64,000 bases of DNA from Fen-671 sp963794745 (GTDB taxonomy: Bacteria; Actinomycetota; Acidimicrobiia; Acidimicrobiales; Palsa-688): positions 901,607 through 965,606 of the forward strand of contig CAWCEZ010000010.1 of NCBI GenBank assembly GCA_963794745.1, written 5' to 3'. Shown piece after piece: positions 8,027 to 16,550 of this stretch. The stretch's first letter is position 1. Each line of letters starts with the position of its first letter. A program made the translations under genes and the position numbers. Under the pieces are notes generated by a model. The model had not been told where the DNA came from, ran no database searches, and worked only from the letters and a program-made list of their open reading frames with translations.

Positions 8027-8684
8027 GCCCCCTGGCTGCCGCGGCCGCGGCCGCGGTCGCTGCCGCTGCCGCACGCCCATCGGCCAGCGCGCGTTTGGCC
8101 AACGGCACATAGAGGACCACCGAGGCCCAACCCAGAGTGAGCCCGACCACCGCCGCCGCCCAGGCAAGCACCAGGGCGGCGTGGTGCCAACTGATCGTCG
8201 AATGCCCGGCCAGGAACAGTGGGAAGGCCAACATCAGCCCGAACGTCCCCGCCTTGCCGACGAACGTGACGTCGATCCGTCGAGCTCCGGCCATGGCCAA
8301 TGCAACTGTCGATACAGCCACCAAGCCCTCGCGGGTCATCGCAATGACGGCGATAGGGACCGGTACGGCTCCTACCGCCAGGATCGAGATCACCGCCGTT
8401 GCGAGAAGGACGCGGTCAGCCACCGGGTCGAGGACCTTGCCGAGCTTTGTCACCTGGTCGAGGCGGCGGGCCAACTGGCCGTCCAACCAGTCGGTCGTGC
8501 CGAGCGCCGCGAGCAAGACCGAAGCCGGGAACCAGTCCCGGTGATGCGGCTGTAACAGGAGCCACACGAACCAAGGCACGAGCACCAACCGGGGGGTGGT
8601 GACCACATTTGGTAGCGACAGGATCCTGTCCTCGCCGGTGCGGCGCGTGCCTCGTGGCGTTGGGCTCGGAGGCGAGGAGATCAT
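8016..8684 (-). CDS. CDP-alcohol phosphatidyltransferase (PgsA-like)
   Basis: 222 residues with several membrane helices. The full CDP-alcohol motif is present: Asp65, Asp68-Gly69, Ala72-Arg73, Gly82, Asp86 and Asp90 in TDWLDGQLARR and LGKVLDPVAD. Such enzymes swap CMP on CDP-diacylglycerol for an alcohol; the length and NVVTTPRL near the N-terminus fit phosphatidylglycerophosphate or phosphatidylinositol-phosphate synthases. The C-terminus is an unusual poly-Ala run (about 17 Ala with a few Thr/Arg). First gene of an apparent three-gene operon with the Ser-triplet protein and pyrE. The exact acceptor is not certain. Confidence 0.88.
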   Translation of the reverse strand: MISSPPSPTPRGTRRTGEDRILSLPNVVTTPRLVLVPWFVWLLLQPHHRDWFPASVLLAALGTTDWLDGQLARRLDQVTKLGKVLDPVADRVLLATAVISILAVGAVPVPIAVIAMTREGLVAVSTVALAMAGARRIDVTFVGKAGTFGLMLAFPLFLAGHSTISWHHAALVLAWAAAVVGLTLGWASVVLYVPLAKRALADGRAAAAATAAAAAAARGHEA

Positions 8685-8969
8685 GATGTGACCGAGGTGG
8701 AGCGGACCGTCTCAGAGTACTCCGCAGGTCGAGGGCACTGTCGCCCGAGGTTGGCCGAGCAAATTTCACCCTAAGTTTGCCAACGCGCCACGGACGAGAA
8801 AGGGCGCGTTCAACCTCAAAAGTTAGGGTCCGCCGTCTGGCCGCGCCGTCAAGCGCCGCGGGCTGAAGGGCTTCCCGGGCCTCGGGCTCAGACTTGTACT
8901 GTTGGCATAACCCGGAGGGCCAAGAAGTGAGCTGGTTACCACTTGGACGCACAGGATGGCCCGACCCAC

Positions 8970-9683
8970 ATGCCTGGTGAGGACGCGCCCCTTCTGCCGC
9001 ATGCCAAGGAGCGGCACAGATGGCCTACGTGGGCGCTTTTGGTGACAGTTTTTGTTGCAGGCGTGGTGGGAATGGTGATCGGCTATCTCCCTGTCCACTC
9101 CCGTTCCAACGCCGCCGCCAGTTCTTCAGGGCCGTCGTTCCCCAGTAGCACGGGGGGAGCTAGCGACGGCGTCCCAACGACCTCAGTGGCAAAAGGCTTG
9201 CCGGGGGCCACCCCGACGAGCACACTCAGCACGAGAAGAGCCAGCACGAGCACAGTCAGGACGTCCGGGGCGGCATCCCTGCCGACAACGACGACCCCGC
9301 AGGTGACAAGCACGAGCGCTGCTACGGCGACAACGACCGCGGTGACGGCTACAACGCTCCCGACCACGAGCACTACCCTGCCCTTGATGCACGTTGTCGT
9401 CCTTCAGACCGAGCAGGTAGCCGGGCCCGGTTCCACTCCGGACTTCACGGTCCTGCAAGGCCCCTACGAGGTCGGCTATGCGTACGACTGCGAGTCGGCG
9501 CCGACCGCAGAGCAATCGTTCCAGGTCCTTGATGTCCCTGCGCAAGCCGGCTCCAGCTCCGTTCTAAACTCCACAGATTTGCAGGGCTCAGGCACAATAG
9601 TGATCTCGACGACGGGCGACCAGAAGCTTGAGGTGGAGACCGGTCCGGCCTGCCAGTGGGTCATGAAGGTAGTTGCGCCGTGA
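8970..9683 (+). CDS. Membrane-anchored protein with Ser/Thr-rich linker
   Basis: 237 residues. A short basic N-terminus (HAKERHRWPTW) precedes one helix (ALLVTVFVAGVVGMVIGYLP), then a Ser/Thr-rich spacer to about residue 138, then a compact C-terminal domain with two Cys (YDCESAP and PACQW). Topology should be N-in with the C-terminal domain outside. The ATG at 8970 is preferred over an upstream TTG because the broken paralogue at 10511 starts with the same M-x-G pattern. The stop overlaps the GTG of the DUF192 gene (GTGA), so the two are coupled. Function unknown. Confidence 0.7.
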   Translation: MPGEDAPLLPHAKERHRWPTWALLVTVFVAGVVGMVIGYLPVHSRSNAAASSSGPSFPSSTGGASDGVPTTSVAKGLPGATPTSTLSTRRASTSTVRTSGAASLPTTTTPQVTSTSAATATTTAVTATTLPTTSTTLPLMHVVVLQTEQVAGPGSTPDFTVLQGPYEVGYAYDCESAPTAEQSFQVLDVPAQAGSSSVLNSTDLQGSGTIVISTTGDQKLEVETGPACQWVMKVVAP

Positions 9684-10165
9684 CCCCGATGATGCGGGCG
9701 CTGGCCCTCAGATGGGTGGCACTGGTTGGCGTCTTGGTCTTGGCAACGAGCCTCACGTTGGGCTCGGGGGCGTCGTCGTCAAGTGCTACGACGGTCCCGC
9801 GCGGCGACGCTGTGTTGATCGTCGGGAGCCACCGGTACTACCTTCAGCTTGCTGTCACGCCGGCCCAGCAGGCTCTCGGTCTGGGGGACAGGGCGAAGCT
9901 CCCGCTTGCCGATGGGATGCTGTTCGTCTATCACTCGTCGGGCACCCGTTGTTTCTGGATGAAAGGGATGAGGTTCGCGCTCGACATGATCTGGCTGGCT
10001 CAATCTGACGAGGTCGTTTCCGTCCAACCGAACGTCTCGCCAAGGTCTTATCCCGCCACTTACTGCACCCTGGCTCAAGATGTCATCGAGCTGGACGCGG
10101 GGCAGGCTCATTTCGCAGGCATTGTCGTTGAGCGCGTCGTGAAATTGGAAATGCCTACTAAGTGA
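9680..10165 (+). CDS. DUF192 family secreted protein
   Basis: 161 residues starting at a GTG inside the GTGA overlap with the gene before. A signal peptide (VALVGVLVLATSLTLG) is followed by a DUF192 domain: LAVTPAQQALGLGDR, DGMLFVYHSSGTRCFWMKGM, ALDMIWL and DVIELDAGQA all fit. The family is widespread in envelopes of bacteria and archaea and has no settled function. Its coupling to the membrane-anchored protein upstream suggests the two work together at the cell surface. Confidence 0.85.
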   Translation: MTPMMRALALRWVALVGVLVLATSLTLGSGASSSSATTVPRGDAVLIVGSHRYYLQLAVTPAQQALGLGDRAKLPLADGMLFVYHSSGTRCFWMKGMRFALDMIWLAQSDEVVSVQPNVSPRSYPATYCTLAQDVIELDAGQAHFAGIVVERVVKLEMPTK

Positions 10166-10273
10166 TTGTTCCGCCTAAGTGCGGCGTGACAATGAGGGGG
10201 AGGTTGATTTCGGACCGCCCGCGCCAGGCTTCACAGCAGGCTGGTGCCCGTGGCGACCCTCGGACTGGCTCTC

Positions 10274-10511
10274 TTACTTCGCCCCGAGGGTTGTGGTTGC
10301 ACCGGGAACGGTTACTTGGCTCGTCGGGGTCGGGAGCGGGCCAGATGGGAAAGAGGGCCCGCTCGGGTGTGTGGTGGCCGCTGAGCTGTCAGGGAGGTAG
10401 CCGATCAGCGCCCCGAGAGCTCCGGCTATGAGGGCGGCGGCCACGAGCGCCCAAGTCGGCCAACTTCGTCGTTCCTTGAGGTGCAAGGAGCCTGGAGCGG
10501 GGCCCGCTCAT
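10274..10511 (-). pseudogene. Inverted, frameshifted partial copy of the 8970 gene
   Basis: On the minus strand, KERRSWPTWALVAAALIAG and IGYLP plus SGPSFPSG repeat the N-terminal anchor of the protein at 8970 (KERHRWPTWAL, IGYLP, SGPSFPS). The start MSGPRSRLL is in a different frame from the anchor, the join lying near 10487, so a one-base shift separates them. The frame then stops at 10274 before any C-terminal domain. This is a remnant of a paralogue in inverted orientation, or a short membrane protein if a TTG at 10486 is used. Confidence 0.55.
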
Positions 10512-10753
10512 GCTGGCTGGTCGCGCTGTTTTGAGCTGGCACAGCGATGAAGTGTACTCAGCGAGGAACCATCTACGGGCCTGAGTGGGGCGGGTGCGGG
10601 CCTTTCGCTGAACGGCTGGCGAACACTGCGCCAACACTCGTCAAGTTCGTTGTACAGGCCCGGCGGGCCGTGTTCAGATAGCTCTAGCCGGCCTCTGCCG
10701 TGCCTGAAAAGCCTCAGACCAATCAGGATCAAGCCCCCAAAAAGGAGCTCACT

Positions 10754-11716
10754 TTGGCACCACGCAACAGGATTAGGAAGTTCGGCCTCATGGCGGCCAC
10801 GGTGGTGTTCGCGGCCCTCACCGCGGTCGCCGGCCCAGCTTCCGCCCAAGCCGTCCCGCCCACGGGTTCAAGCGTCACCCCGAACCCCGTGACAAATACA
10901 GCCGCCCAGTTCTCGGCCACTGAGCAGTACTTGGGCGACGCTGGCATCATCACCGTCGTCATCGGGCCCAACTCGGTACTTCAGCCGGGAGTAGCGCTGA
11001 GGTTCGAAGAGTGCAACCTCAACCCCACCTCGCTAGCCGCGTGCGACGGGTCGACCGGCCAGACCACCAACGCAGGCGGCTCCTCGACCGTCATCCCCGC
11101 CGCCAACGGCAGCGTCACCTTCACGATGTACCTGTGGGAACTGCCTACCGGGTGGACACCCGACACCTACGACTCGTCCGACCCGTACACCTACAACCAG
11201 CCAGGCTTTGACCCGGGCTCGACGGTTACCTGCCTCGACGCGCAGTCGGATGCCAACCTGACCGGCGGTGCCGGCACGGCGACGCCCTGCTCGATCTGGG
11301 TAGGCGACGACCCGTCCAACTTTGCCAACAACAGCATCGTTTTCAACGGCATCCAGCCAGATCCTGCGCCCAATGGCGGCCAGCCTCCTGCCACCACGAC
11401 GACGACGGCTGCACCCACGACCACCACGACCGTCGCCCCCACGACGACGACCACGGTCGCACCCACCACGACCACGACCGGCGCAGGCACGACGACCACC
11501 ACGGCTGCCCCTACGACGACAACCACGGTCGCGCCGACCACCACCACAATCTTGGCCACTACGACGAGCGTCGCACCCACCACGACCACGACACAGCCCA
11601 CGCAGGGCCAGGTGCCTGAGTCACCGTCGGTGCCGTTGCTGCCTCTGGCCGGTCTCGGTGTCCTCGGTGGCGGTTTCATGCTCTTCCTCCTCCGCCGCCG
11701 CAGGGCTGGCGCCTAA
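10754..11716 (+). CDS. Secreted Ig-like surface protein with Thr-rich stalk and PExP C-terminal signal (copy 1)
   Basis: 320 residues from a TTG start with AAAGGAG six bases upstream; an upstream GTG lacks a site. A signal peptide ends at PASAQA. The mature domain (about residues 35-200) has four Cys and the text FEECNLNPTSLAACDGS and IWVGDDPSNFANNS; it resembles, weakly, the neocarzinostatin-type immunoglobulin-like fold. A Thr/Ala/Pro stalk follows, then VPESPSVPLLPLAG, a helix and RRRR. That tail is a PExP-helix-Arg arrangement like exosortase substrates rather than an LPxTG signal. Close paralogues start at 13739 and 14949. Confidence 0.8.
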   Translation: MAPRNRIRKFGLMAATVVFAALTAVAGPASAQAVPPTGSSVTPNPVTNTAAQFSATEQYLGDAGIITVVIGPNSVLQPGVALRFEECNLNPTSLAACDGSTGQTTNAGGSSTVIPAANGSVTFTMYLWELPTGWTPDTYDSSDPYTYNQPGFDPGSTVTCLDAQSDANLTGGAGTATPCSIWVGDDPSNFANNSIVFNGIQPDPAPNGGQPPATTTTTAAPTTTTTVAPTTTTTVAPTTTTTGAGTTTTTAAPTTTTTVAPTTTTILATTTSVAPTTTTTQPTQGQVPESPSVPLLPLAGLGVLGGGFMLFLLRRRRAGA

Positions 11717-11808
11717 ATGGTCCCCGAACGCTCACAAACGACGGACATACACGCAAAAAGGAGAACCCAAAACATGCTCAACCGTAAGTTCAGCAATCGG
11801 CCCGGGCG

Positions 11809-13563
11809 GTGGTAGCGGCCGGCGCGATGCTCAGTGGACTGATCGGGACTGCAGTCGTGGCCCCCGCAGCGAGCGCCACCCTACAGTTCCCGGCCTTCAC
11901 CTTTTCACTAGCGGCCGAAGGTACGCAGCCGACGGCCCCTCGTTTCTACGAGGGCTTCTCGAACACGATCAACGTCGCTGGCTCCGAGACCGCTGAGTAT
12001 GCCCTAGAGCAAGTCGGGGCCCTCTACAACAACGCGGGGATCTTCGGCTGCAACCAGAACAGCGACAAGCGGACGTGCGCTTCTACAGACATCCTCCCGT
12101 CGACGGACGTCTACGACAACTTCGACCACGACGTTGTCAGCAATGCCCAAGCAGTCGGTTCCGCCGCCGGCGTCCAGCAGCTCTGCACCGCAGGCAACGA
12201 CGGGTACGAGCCCAGCGAGCCGAGCCCGATCCCGGCCACCTGGCCTTACTACCAGTACCCGACGCCGGAGCAAGCCAACGAGGGTGCCGACGGTATCCCG
12301 ATCGACCTGGTGCGGGCATCCGCCTCGCAAGCTGACCTCACCGCCCACGGGGTCAGCGTTTGTGCCGACCTCCAGCAACAGGCCATTGCAGCCGATGCCG
12401 TGGTCGGGCTCGACTTCACGCCCCAAGGCACCACCGCCGGGCAGCTTCCCGACGGCACCACGGTCGAAGAGGTTGCACCCGCCACCCCGATCGATTTTTC
12501 GGACGTGGGCGGCCCAGGGTCCACCACTGACACTGCCTACAGGGTGTTCTGCGACCCCGCCACCGACCCGCTGGCCATCACTACCTGGGACCAGCTCTAC
12601 GCGGCTGAGGGCATCTCCAACCCGCCGAGCCCTGACCAGCCTCTAGTCCTGTGGGGCCCGAAGAACAACTCGGGTACCGGGGCTACCTGGTACACCTTTG
12701 CAGGGTGTGGCACCGGCACGGGCCGCATCCCGAGCAACCACCTGGTGACCGAGAACGACGCGCAGCAGATCGGGCAGTACGCGGCGCAGGACAGCTCAGA
12801 GACGGTACAGGAAATGGTCCCGTCGACCTGCGGCGGTACCCCAGTCGTATGCGGCACTACGAACGTGACCATCGACAACTGCGACGGCACAGGCGTCGGC
12901 TCGGGCTTCGGTACTTCGAGCTACGGCAATACCCCGAAGTCCCCTTACACCTCCAACGAGCAGTGCGTTGCCCAGGAAGTGGCTGACTCCCTGTTCTTTA
13001 TGTCCTACGGCTACTACTTCTCGCACCCGTTCACCGCCGCGGTGGCGATCCCGACCGAGGCGCAAGGCACAAGCCCCAACTACATCGACCTGACCATCGG
13101 TACCGCCAGCGGGGACCTCTACGAGGTAGGAGGGGCTTCATCGACGGTTGCTGGAGCCACCGTCAATAGCACCGACCTCGGCCAGCCCGGCACCGGTGGC
13201 GTCACCGGGGACCCCCGGGCAACCCCCGGCAGCGGCGTTGAAACAGGCCGGGACCTCTGGCTCGACTACCTGATCGACCATGTCCGTGCCTCAACGGCCG
13301 CCTTTGTGAACTGGGTCTGCGACTACAGCGACTACATCTCCCCCAAAGGGGTGGACCTGACGACCGGGCAACCGATCGACAACGAGATAAGTTCCGACCT
13401 CGGGGCTTGGGGCTGGAACCGTCTCAGCTGCGACGGTGGGACCGGGGCTTTCGCTGGACGCGGCTCCACGTACACCTCGCCGATCACCAATACGACCGGC
13501 ACCTACAACGGTGTTGGTTACACCGAGCCGGTTATCGACCCGGGCCCGCCGAACAACGAGTAA
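11809..13563 (+). CDS. PstS-like secreted binding protein, apparent frameshift in signal peptide
   Basis: A 584-residue frame with traits of periplasmic phosphate-binding type proteins: NVAGSETAEYALEQVGALYNN, NFDHDVVSNAQAVGSAAG and LWGPKNNSGTGATWY. It lacks a stalk or sorting tail. The frame opens at a GTG with no ribosome site, giving a signal segment with no basic start. Just upstream, AAAGGAG and an ATG at 11774 encode MLNRKFSNRPGR, an ideal signal-peptide start, in a frame that hits TAG at 11813. One extra base would join the two, so the true gene probably runs from 11774 with a one-base deletion here or in the data. It lies between two Ig-like surface genes. Confidence 0.7.
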   Translation: MVAAGAMLSGLIGTAVVAPAASATLQFPAFTFSLAAEGTQPTAPRFYEGFSNTINVAGSETAEYALEQVGALYNNAGIFGCNQNSDKRTCASTDILPSTDVYDNFDHDVVSNAQAVGSAAGVQQLCTAGNDGYEPSEPSPIPATWPYYQYPTPEQANEGADGIPIDLVRASASQADLTAHGVSVCADLQQQAIAADAVVGLDFTPQGTTAGQLPDGTTVEEVAPATPIDFSDVGGPGSTTDTAYRVFCDPATDPLAITTWDQLYAAEGISNPPSPDQPLVLWGPKNNSGTGATWYTFAGCGTGTGRIPSNHLVTENDAQQIGQYAAQDSSETVQEMVPSTCGGTPVVCGTTNVTIDNCDGTGVGSGFGTSSYGNTPKSPYTSNEQCVAQEVADSLFFMSYGYYFSHPFTAAVAIPTEAQGTSPNYIDLTIGTASGDLYEVGGASSTVAGATVNSTDLGQPGTGGVTGDPRATPGSGVETGRDLWLDYLIDHVRASTAAFVNWVCDYSDYISPKGVDLTTGQPIDNEISSDLGAWGWNRLSCDGGTGAFAGRGSTYTSPITNTTGTYNGVGYTEPVIDPGPPNNE

Positions 13564-13622
13564 CGAAGTTTCACGATGCTTGACCAGCTAAGTGGCTACC
13601 AAGTCAAGCGTTTAGGAGAGTG

Positions 13623-13655
13623 AAGAAGCCGGTGGGCGCGACCCACCGGCTTCTT
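13623..13655. terminator. Long perfect hairpin, probable terminator
   Basis: AAGAAGCCGGTGGG and its exact complement CCCACCGGCTTCTT flank a five-base loop (CGCGA), giving a 14-bp stem 59 bp after the stop of the PstS-like gene. There is no long T run after it, which is common for high-GC terminators. It could also act as an mRNA-stabilising 3' end. It separates the 11809 gene from the surface-protein gene at 13739. Confidence 0.75.
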
Positions 13656-13738
13656 GCTTGCTCTCGGGTAGAGACAAGCATTTGACCGTTGAGACACTCA
13701 CGTACAAGCCTTTTGACGTCTACAAGGAGCCGACCCTC

Positions 13739-14443
13739 ATGACCAAGTTGTTCACCTTGGCCTGCATCACCGGTGCGTCACTCGCATTGGCTAGCAGTTG
13801 GCCTCTTGTCGCCGACGCTCAGTCTCCCCGGCCACAGGTGACGGTATCGCCGTCGTCGGTGGTCCCCACAGCCCAGTATTTCGCGACCACGCACAAGTTA
13901 GCGGGCAGTGGCGTGGTGGTCACAGTCAAAGTCGGGCCGAACAAGGTACTAATCCCGGCCTTTCCGGTGGAGGTAATGGAATGCGACCCAAACCCCTCCA
14001 GCCAAAGCGACTGCGACATGGAAACGACTTTGCCCTATGACCAGATAACAAAAAGGCGCGACGTCGCAGCGGCGAACGGGAGCGTCACTTTCCATTTCCT
14101 GCTGTGGGCCCCTCTTCCGAACGCTTGGGATGCGGGCAGCGTGATCAAGGTTGGCCCAGGTCACCCGACGGCACTCTGGATCGGTGATGACCCCTCGAAC
14201 TGGGCAGGTAGCGGACTTGTCTCGGCACCGGTGCGGATCGTCAACAAGGTCGCCAAGTCTGGCAAAGGAGCCCGCGAGGCGGCGAGCGCCTTATCCAACA
14301 AGAGCAATGGCATTACGCATGGGACGAGCGCGGTCACGGTTGCGGTGATTGCCGTTGTTGCCGTCATCGTGTTGATCGTCGCGACGGTTGCTGCCACTGC
14401 AGGAAACGGCGGACGACGTCGGCGCCGCCCGGCTCGCACCTGA
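13739..14443 (+). CDS. Secreted Ig-like surface protein, divergent copy 2
   Basis: 234 residues with AAGGAG at 13724-13729 before the ATG. Signal peptide (TLACITGASLALASSWPLVADA), then the same domain as the proteins at 10754 and 14949 but much diverged: SSVVPTAQYFATT, VMECDPNPSSQSDC, ANGSVTFHFLLW and LWIGDDPSNW mark the shared core. The Thr-rich stalk is missing; a short linker leads to one C-terminal helix (VTVAVIAVVAVIVLIVATVA) and a basic end (GGRRRRR). It lacks the PExP or LAxTG motif, so it may simply be membrane-anchored. Confidence 0.75.
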   Translation: MTKLFTLACITGASLALASSWPLVADAQSPRPQVTVSPSSVVPTAQYFATTHKLAGSGVVVTVKVGPNKVLIPAFPVEVMECDPNPSSQSDCDMETTLPYDQITKRRDVAAANGSVTFHFLLWAPLPNAWDAGSVIKVGPGHPTALWIGDDPSNWAGSGLVSAPVRIVNKVAKSGKGAREAASALSNKSNGITHGTSAVTVAVIAVVAVIVLIVATVAATAGNGGRRRRRPART

Positions 14444-14948
14444 CTCGGCAGACCTCTCTGCCTTAGTCAATGCGTTTGGACGGGGTAACCGGGGGCGGGG
14501 GGCCGTGCCTGCCTCATCAAGCGCCTCAGGACTGATTCGCACGGGAGGGTATTAGTCGGGGGCGCGGCCGCAGCTCCACGTACAATTCGCCGATCGCCAA
14601 TGCGACCGGCACATACAACGGTGTTGGCTACACCTAGCCGGTTATTGACCCAGGCCCGCCGAACAACGAGTGACGAAGTTTGGCCAATCGCGGTGATTGC
14701 CGTGCCAGCCGTCGTGGTCCCAAGTTGTCGGGGCGATGTGAGGCTGGCGTCGGCGCTGCAAGGCTTGAAACTGACGAAAAGACCGTGCAGTCGAGTCGTT
14801 CGAGCACATTGTTTGTCCTGCGTTCACCGATTTGTCATCTGCTGCTCGCCCGGCGGCTAAGTGGGCAGTAGAGCATTGGCACTATGGCTTGGCGTGCCCG
14901 ATCGTCAGTCCGCTCAGAGCGCCTCAATCGTCGAAAATTAAGGAACCC
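14444..14948. other. 505-bp intergenic stretch with duplication scar
   Basis: No gene is supported here. The only recognisable content is the remnant described at 14574-14680. The final 15 bases hold the ribosome site region of the next gene (AAGGA at about 14940). Reading frames in the rest are short and have no family resemblance. Confidence 0.6.
14574..14680 (+). pseudogene. Remnant of a second PstS-like gene 3' end
   Basis: This 107-bp stretch matches 13464-13570, the last codons and first untranslated bases of the PstS-like gene, at a constant offset of 1110 bp with only scattered base changes and no gaps. One change turns a GAG codon into TAG (14634-14636). Nothing upstream matches, so only the tail of a former tandem copy survives. 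Together with the three Ig-like genes it shows that an Ig-like plus PstS-like pair was once duplicated in tandem. Confidence 0.85.
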
Positions 14949-16496
14949 ATGAGAATTCCGATCCAGCTGAGGTTGTCATACCTGGCCCGCCTCGCAGGTG
15001 CTCTGTGCTTGTTCGGCGCGGGCTGGACCGTAGTCGCTGGCTTGGCATCCGCGCAGGTCACGACCGGTATAAGCGTGTCGCCGAACCCCCTTCCGACGGT
15101 AAGCCAGTTCTCCGCGACGACCCAGCAGTACCTGGGAGACGCGGGTGTGCTAACTGTTACGATCGGCGCTAACAGCACCCTTGAACCAGGCGTAGCTCTC
15201 AGGTTCGAAGAGTGCAGCCTCAACCCCACGTCCCTCGCCCAATGCGACGGCTCTACGGGACAGACCACCAACGTTGGTGGGAACACCGAGGTCGTCCCGG
15301 CTGCCAACGGCAGTGTGACATTCACCATGTCCTTGTGGGAACTGCCGACAGGTTGGACGCCCGACACCTACGACACGGCCGACACCTATACGTATAACCA
15401 GACGGGCTTCGATCCCGGGTCGTCCATTGTCTGTGACGACGCCGTCACAGACGGCAATATAAACGGCGGCTCCGGCACTGCGCACCCTTGCGCTATCTGG
15501 GTAGGCGACGACCCGTCCAACTTCACCAACAACAGCTTCGTTTTCAACAACATCCAACCGCAAGCAGCGCCACTAGGGGCCGTGCCGCCCACGACGAGTA
15601 CCACGACCTCCAGCCCAACGACGAGCACAACGGCCGGCTCAACGACCACCGTCGGCCCCACTACCAGTACGACGCACCCGAGCACCTCCACTTCGAGCAC
15701 CACCCCGAGTAGCACGACCTCGAGTAGCACGACCTCGAGTTCAACTACGACCTCTACCACAACCGGTTCGACAACGACGTCCAGCCCCACCACGACCTCA
15801 AGCTCGACCACGACGTCCAGCCCCACCACGACCTCAAGCTCGACCACGACCTCAAGCTCCACAACGACCTCAAGCTCCACAACGACCTCAAGCTCAACAA
15901 CGACCTCCTCGTCGACGACCAGCACGGTCCCGACCTCGACAACGATCACGGGGACCGCCACCACCCTTCCCGCAACCACCCTGCCGTTCTCGACGACAAC
16001 TACCACACGACCGGGTCACCCCCGTTGCCGCGACCACCGTTGCATTGGCAGGCGTCACTTCCCTCCACCCACCTCGACGACTTTCCCCCATCACTTTCCC
16101 CCGCCTTTCCACCACACGCCCCCGAGTTTCCCGCACCACACGCCCCCGACCTTCCCGCACCACACGCCCCCGACTTTCGGGCACCACACCCCGCCGACCT
16201 TCCCGCACACCAAGGGCCGAAGCTCCGGGCCGAAGCCGTACGCGGCCGGAGTTGCGACCAAAGGTTCGTCAGCTCCGCCAGGATCCGCAGCGCCCTTGGA
16301 CCTGAGTTCCACCGACCCGCAGACAGCTGTCGCCTCCGACGCGAGCTCGTCCCTTGCCTACACGGGTTCGAGCCGCTACGTGGCTTGGCTAGTGGTTTTC
16401 GGGATCGGGATGATCATCGTCGGAGAGTTTGGACGCCGTAAAGCCCAGGCTCGTCGTGTCTCGTTGAGGAGCCTCGGGTCAGGCGGGGACAATTGA
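14949..16496 (+). CDS. Sortase-anchored Ig-like surface protein with His/Pro repeats (copy 3)
   Basis: 515 residues. Signal peptide to ASAQV, then the Ig-like domain close to the one at 10754 (FEECSLNPTSLAQCDGS, IWVGDDPSNFTNNS). A long Ser/Thr stalk follows, then a His/Pro/Phe-rich stretch with repeats of the type FPHHTPPT (around 16050-16220), then a C-terminal signal: LAYTG at 16353-16367, a helix (LVVFGIGMIIVGEF) and a basic tail. LAxTG is the pattern used by class E sortases; the sortase at 22978 is the obvious partner. The His-rich repeats could bind metal. The ATG has a short site (AAGGA). Confidence 0.82.
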   Translation: MRIPIQLRLSYLARLAGALCLFGAGWTVVAGLASAQVTTGISVSPNPLPTVSQFSATTQQYLGDAGVLTVTIGANSTLEPGVALRFEECSLNPTSLAQCDGSTGQTTNVGGNTEVVPAANGSVTFTMSLWELPTGWTPDTYDTADTYTYNQTGFDPGSSIVCDDAVTDGNINGGSGTAHPCAIWVGDDPSNFTNNSFVFNNIQPQAAPLGAVPPTTSTTTSSPTTSTTAGSTTTVGPTTSTTHPSTSTSSTTPSSTTSSSTTSSSTTTSTTTGSTTTSSPTTTSSSTTTSSPTTTSSSTTTSSSTTTSSSTTTSSSTTTSSSTTSTVPTSTTITGTATTLPATTLPFSTTTTTRPGHPRCRDHRCIGRRHFPPPTSTTFPHHFPPPFHHTPPSFPHHTPPTFPHHTPPTFGHHTPPTFPHTKGRSSGPKPYAAGVATKGSSAPPGSAAPLDLSSTDPQTAVASDASSSLAYTGSSRYVAWLVVFGIGMIIVGEFGRRKAQARRVSLRSLGSGGDN

Positions 16497-16550
16497 GCTC
16501 CGCATGCAGTCGGCAACGCACGCGGTCCTAAGGGGCTTGGCGGGTGCTAG

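Noticed and set aside
7725..8555. Plus-strand frame with ERTE/EPTD-type acidic repeats
   Set aside because: It is the mirror of the Ser-triplet gene and then runs antisense through the pgsA-like gene; it has no operon fit or ribosome site.
11390..11610. Short direct repeats that might suggest a CRISPR or other array
   Set aside because: They are in-frame Thr-codon repeats of a protein stalk with no spacer pattern.
15386..16006. Minus-strand frame rich in Val and Glu
   Set aside because: Antisense of a Ser/Thr-codon stalk (similar frames occur at 22105-22833 and 11191-11679); composition is a by-product of repeats in ACC/ACG/TCG codons.
16497..16550. Search for a PhoP/Pho box ahead of the pst operon
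   Set aside because: No pair of GTTCACC-like repeats is visible here or before the genes at 10754 and 14949; control by phosphate is likely from function but not supported by a site.
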